Assembly: GCA_028247315.1 (NCBI GenBank)
Contig: JAOKFZ010000015.1
Span: 1-42,686 of the forward strand
DNA: 42,686 nt
Source: Bacteroidia bacterium
GTDB taxonomy: Bacteria; Bacteroidota; Bacteroidia; NS11-12g; UBA9320
Direction: 5' to 3'
Shown: piece by piece, positions 41,944 to 42,686 of the stretch
How the letters are laid out: each line of letters starts with the position of its first letter
Position numbering within the stretch: position 1 is the first letter of the stretch
Translations under genes and position numbers: made by a program
Notes under the pieces: generated by a model
Told to the model about the DNA's origin: nothing
Seen by the model: the letters and a program-made list of their open reading frames with translations, nothing else
Database searches by the model: none

Positions 41944-42384
41944 ATGAGTATATGGAAATGGGAACCTCTTAATCCAAACCAAGAGAGGCAGGTACAAGAG
42001 GCTATTGCAGCCGCAGAGCTCAATACATCTGGAGAGATACGGGTACACATAGATAAATGGTGCAAAACCGATCCTCTTTTTAAAGCAAAAAATCTATTTG
42101 GTCATCTCAAAATGAACGAGACCAAAGGGCGAAATGGTGTGCTCATTTATGTAGCGATGAAGGAGAAAAAATTTGCTATAGTGGGGGATGTAGGTATCAA
42201 TACACGTGTGCCTGTAGGTTTTTGGGATACTACTAAAGATAAGATGAAGTCACGATTTGCTGAGGCAGAACTTGTGGCTGGTGTTTGCGAAGGAATAGAA
42301 GAAGTTGGCCACCAACTTAAGGCCTTTTTTCCGTATGAAAGTGATGATGAAAATGAACTGCCAAACGAAATAAGTTATGGTTAG
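41944..42384 (+). CDS. TPM-domain protein, cytosolic/peripheral
   Basis: 146 residues; one TPM domain: LNPNQERQVQEAIAAAELNTSGEIRVHI, KNLFGHLKMNETKGRNGVLIYVAMKEKKFAIVGDVGIN and a C-terminal HQLKAFFPYESDDENELPNEI acidic tail. No signal peptide or TM segment. TPM domains were first described as acid phosphatases in plants; in Bacteroidota pairs of them follow lemA. Overlaps the next TPM gene by 8 bases. Confidence 0.9.
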   Translation: MSIWKWEPLNPNQERQVQEAIAAAELNTSGEIRVHIDKWCKTDPLFKAKNLFGHLKMNETKGRNGVLIYVAMKEKKFAIVGDVGINTRVPVGFWDTTKDKMKSRFAEAELVAGVCEGIEEVGHQLKAFFPYESDDENELPNEISYG

Positions 42385-42686
42385 AAAGGGGATCATATTA
42401 CTTCTACTGCTTGCTACAGTGTCTGCGTGGGCCAAAAAAGTACCGCCTCTACCGACAGATAGACGTTGGGTACAAGACTATGCGAATGTGCTAGATGCTG
42501 ACCAAGAACTTTTTTTGCTCCGAAAATTAAAGTCATACTACGACAGTACATCTACTGAAATAGTCATTGTAACGGAGAATGCCTTAGACGGGGACGATGT
42601 GTTTGACTATAGCTACAGACTAGCAGAGGCTTGGGGCGTAGGTGGCCAAGGAAAGGATAATGGAGTACTTATATACGCAGCCATAC
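42377..42686 (+). CDS. Second TPM-domain protein, YgcG-like, 3'-truncated by window edge
   Basis: Begins at ATG 42377, inside the end of the previous gene, and is open to the last base (103 codons). Signal peptide MVRKGIILLLLLATVSAWA, then PPLPTDRRWVQDYANVLDADQE, STEIVIVTENALDGDDVFDYSYRLAEAWGVG and GKDNGVLIYAAI, the classical start of exported TPM proteins, which normally continue into a C-terminal membrane anchor and Gly-rich tail. Part of the lemA-TPM-TPM operon. Confidence 0.88.
   Translation, partial: MVRKGIILLLLLATVSAWAKKVPPLPTDRRWVQDYANVLDADQELFLLRKLKSYYDSTSTEIVIVTENALDGDDVFDYSYRLAEAWGVGGQGKDNGVLIYAAI

Overview
This window looks like chromosomal DNA of a marine-type or environmental Bacteroidota, most likely Flavobacteriia/Flavobacteriales. 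Four kinds of evidence support this. Several secreted proteins end in, or resemble, type IX secretion (T9SS) C-terminal sorting domains. Families largely typical of the phylum are present (DUF3078, DUF2490, HYC_CC_PP-like, split MetH, LTD proteins, TonB-dependent receptors with a carboxypeptidase-regulatory-like N-terminus). Shine-Dalgarno sites are essentially absent. Promoters fit the Bacteroidota pattern TTTG-N19/20-TAnnTTTG. I saw no insertion sequence, prophage, CRISPR array, rRNA or convincing tRNA.

Layout. 1-1.7 kb: the 3' part of trhO (tRNA U34 hydroxylase) faces pdhB (pyruvate dehydrogenase E1 beta), with a shared hairpin between them. 1.7-2.5 kb: an intergenic region with strong nested inverted repeats, one small secreted protein and a possible membrane-protein remnant. 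2.5-8.2 kb (minus strand): a six-gene, copper-type locus running HYC_CC_PP-like protein, TonB-dependent receptor, HMA-MauE-like fusion, MbnP-like copper protein, MbnH/MauG-like di-haem enzyme, and an HMA protein with a Cys-rich tail. This is the most interesting system here. In the characterised MbnP/MbnH pair the di-haem enzyme oxidises a Trp of MbnP to kynurenine to create the copper site, and the His-Trp-x-Trp motif expected for this is present. 8.3-12.2 kb: a propeller lipoprotein, DUF3078, a biotin carrier protein, and an iodotyrosine-deiodinase-like nitroreductase.

12.3-21.7 kb: mixed housekeeping genes (sucD, the homocysteine-methyltransferase half of MetH, lhgO, DUF456-type membrane proteins, a T9SS-exported nuclease/phosphatase, DoxX, yraN, an M20 amidohydrolase). 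21.8-25.1 kb: dnaG followed by a lysophospholipid acyltransferase. 25.2-30.6 kb (minus): a co-directional run of 4'-phosphopantetheinyl transferase, SDR, Mpo1-like, VOC and a T9SS-exported BNR/propeller protein, possibly concerned with unusual lipids. 30.6-32.1 kb: a WD40 protein and dCTP deaminase. 32.2-35.6 kb (minus): rplM-rpsI-rpsB-tsf, then pyrH under its own probable promoter. 35.7-41.2 kb (minus): GNAT, 2Fe-2S ferredoxin, murQ, a large lamin-tail-domain protein and a polytopic membrane protein. 41.3 kb to the end: the start of a lemA-TPM-TPM operon that runs off the window.

A recurrent regulatory feature is that many transcription units have a good TAnnTTTG-type -7 box only 4-8 bases before the start codon. 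That predicts leaderless or nearly leaderless mRNAs, including several with GTG starts. Intrinsic terminators repeatedly carry a U.G wobble near the stem base that is a proper pair only in the sense strand, so they point to the gene they serve.
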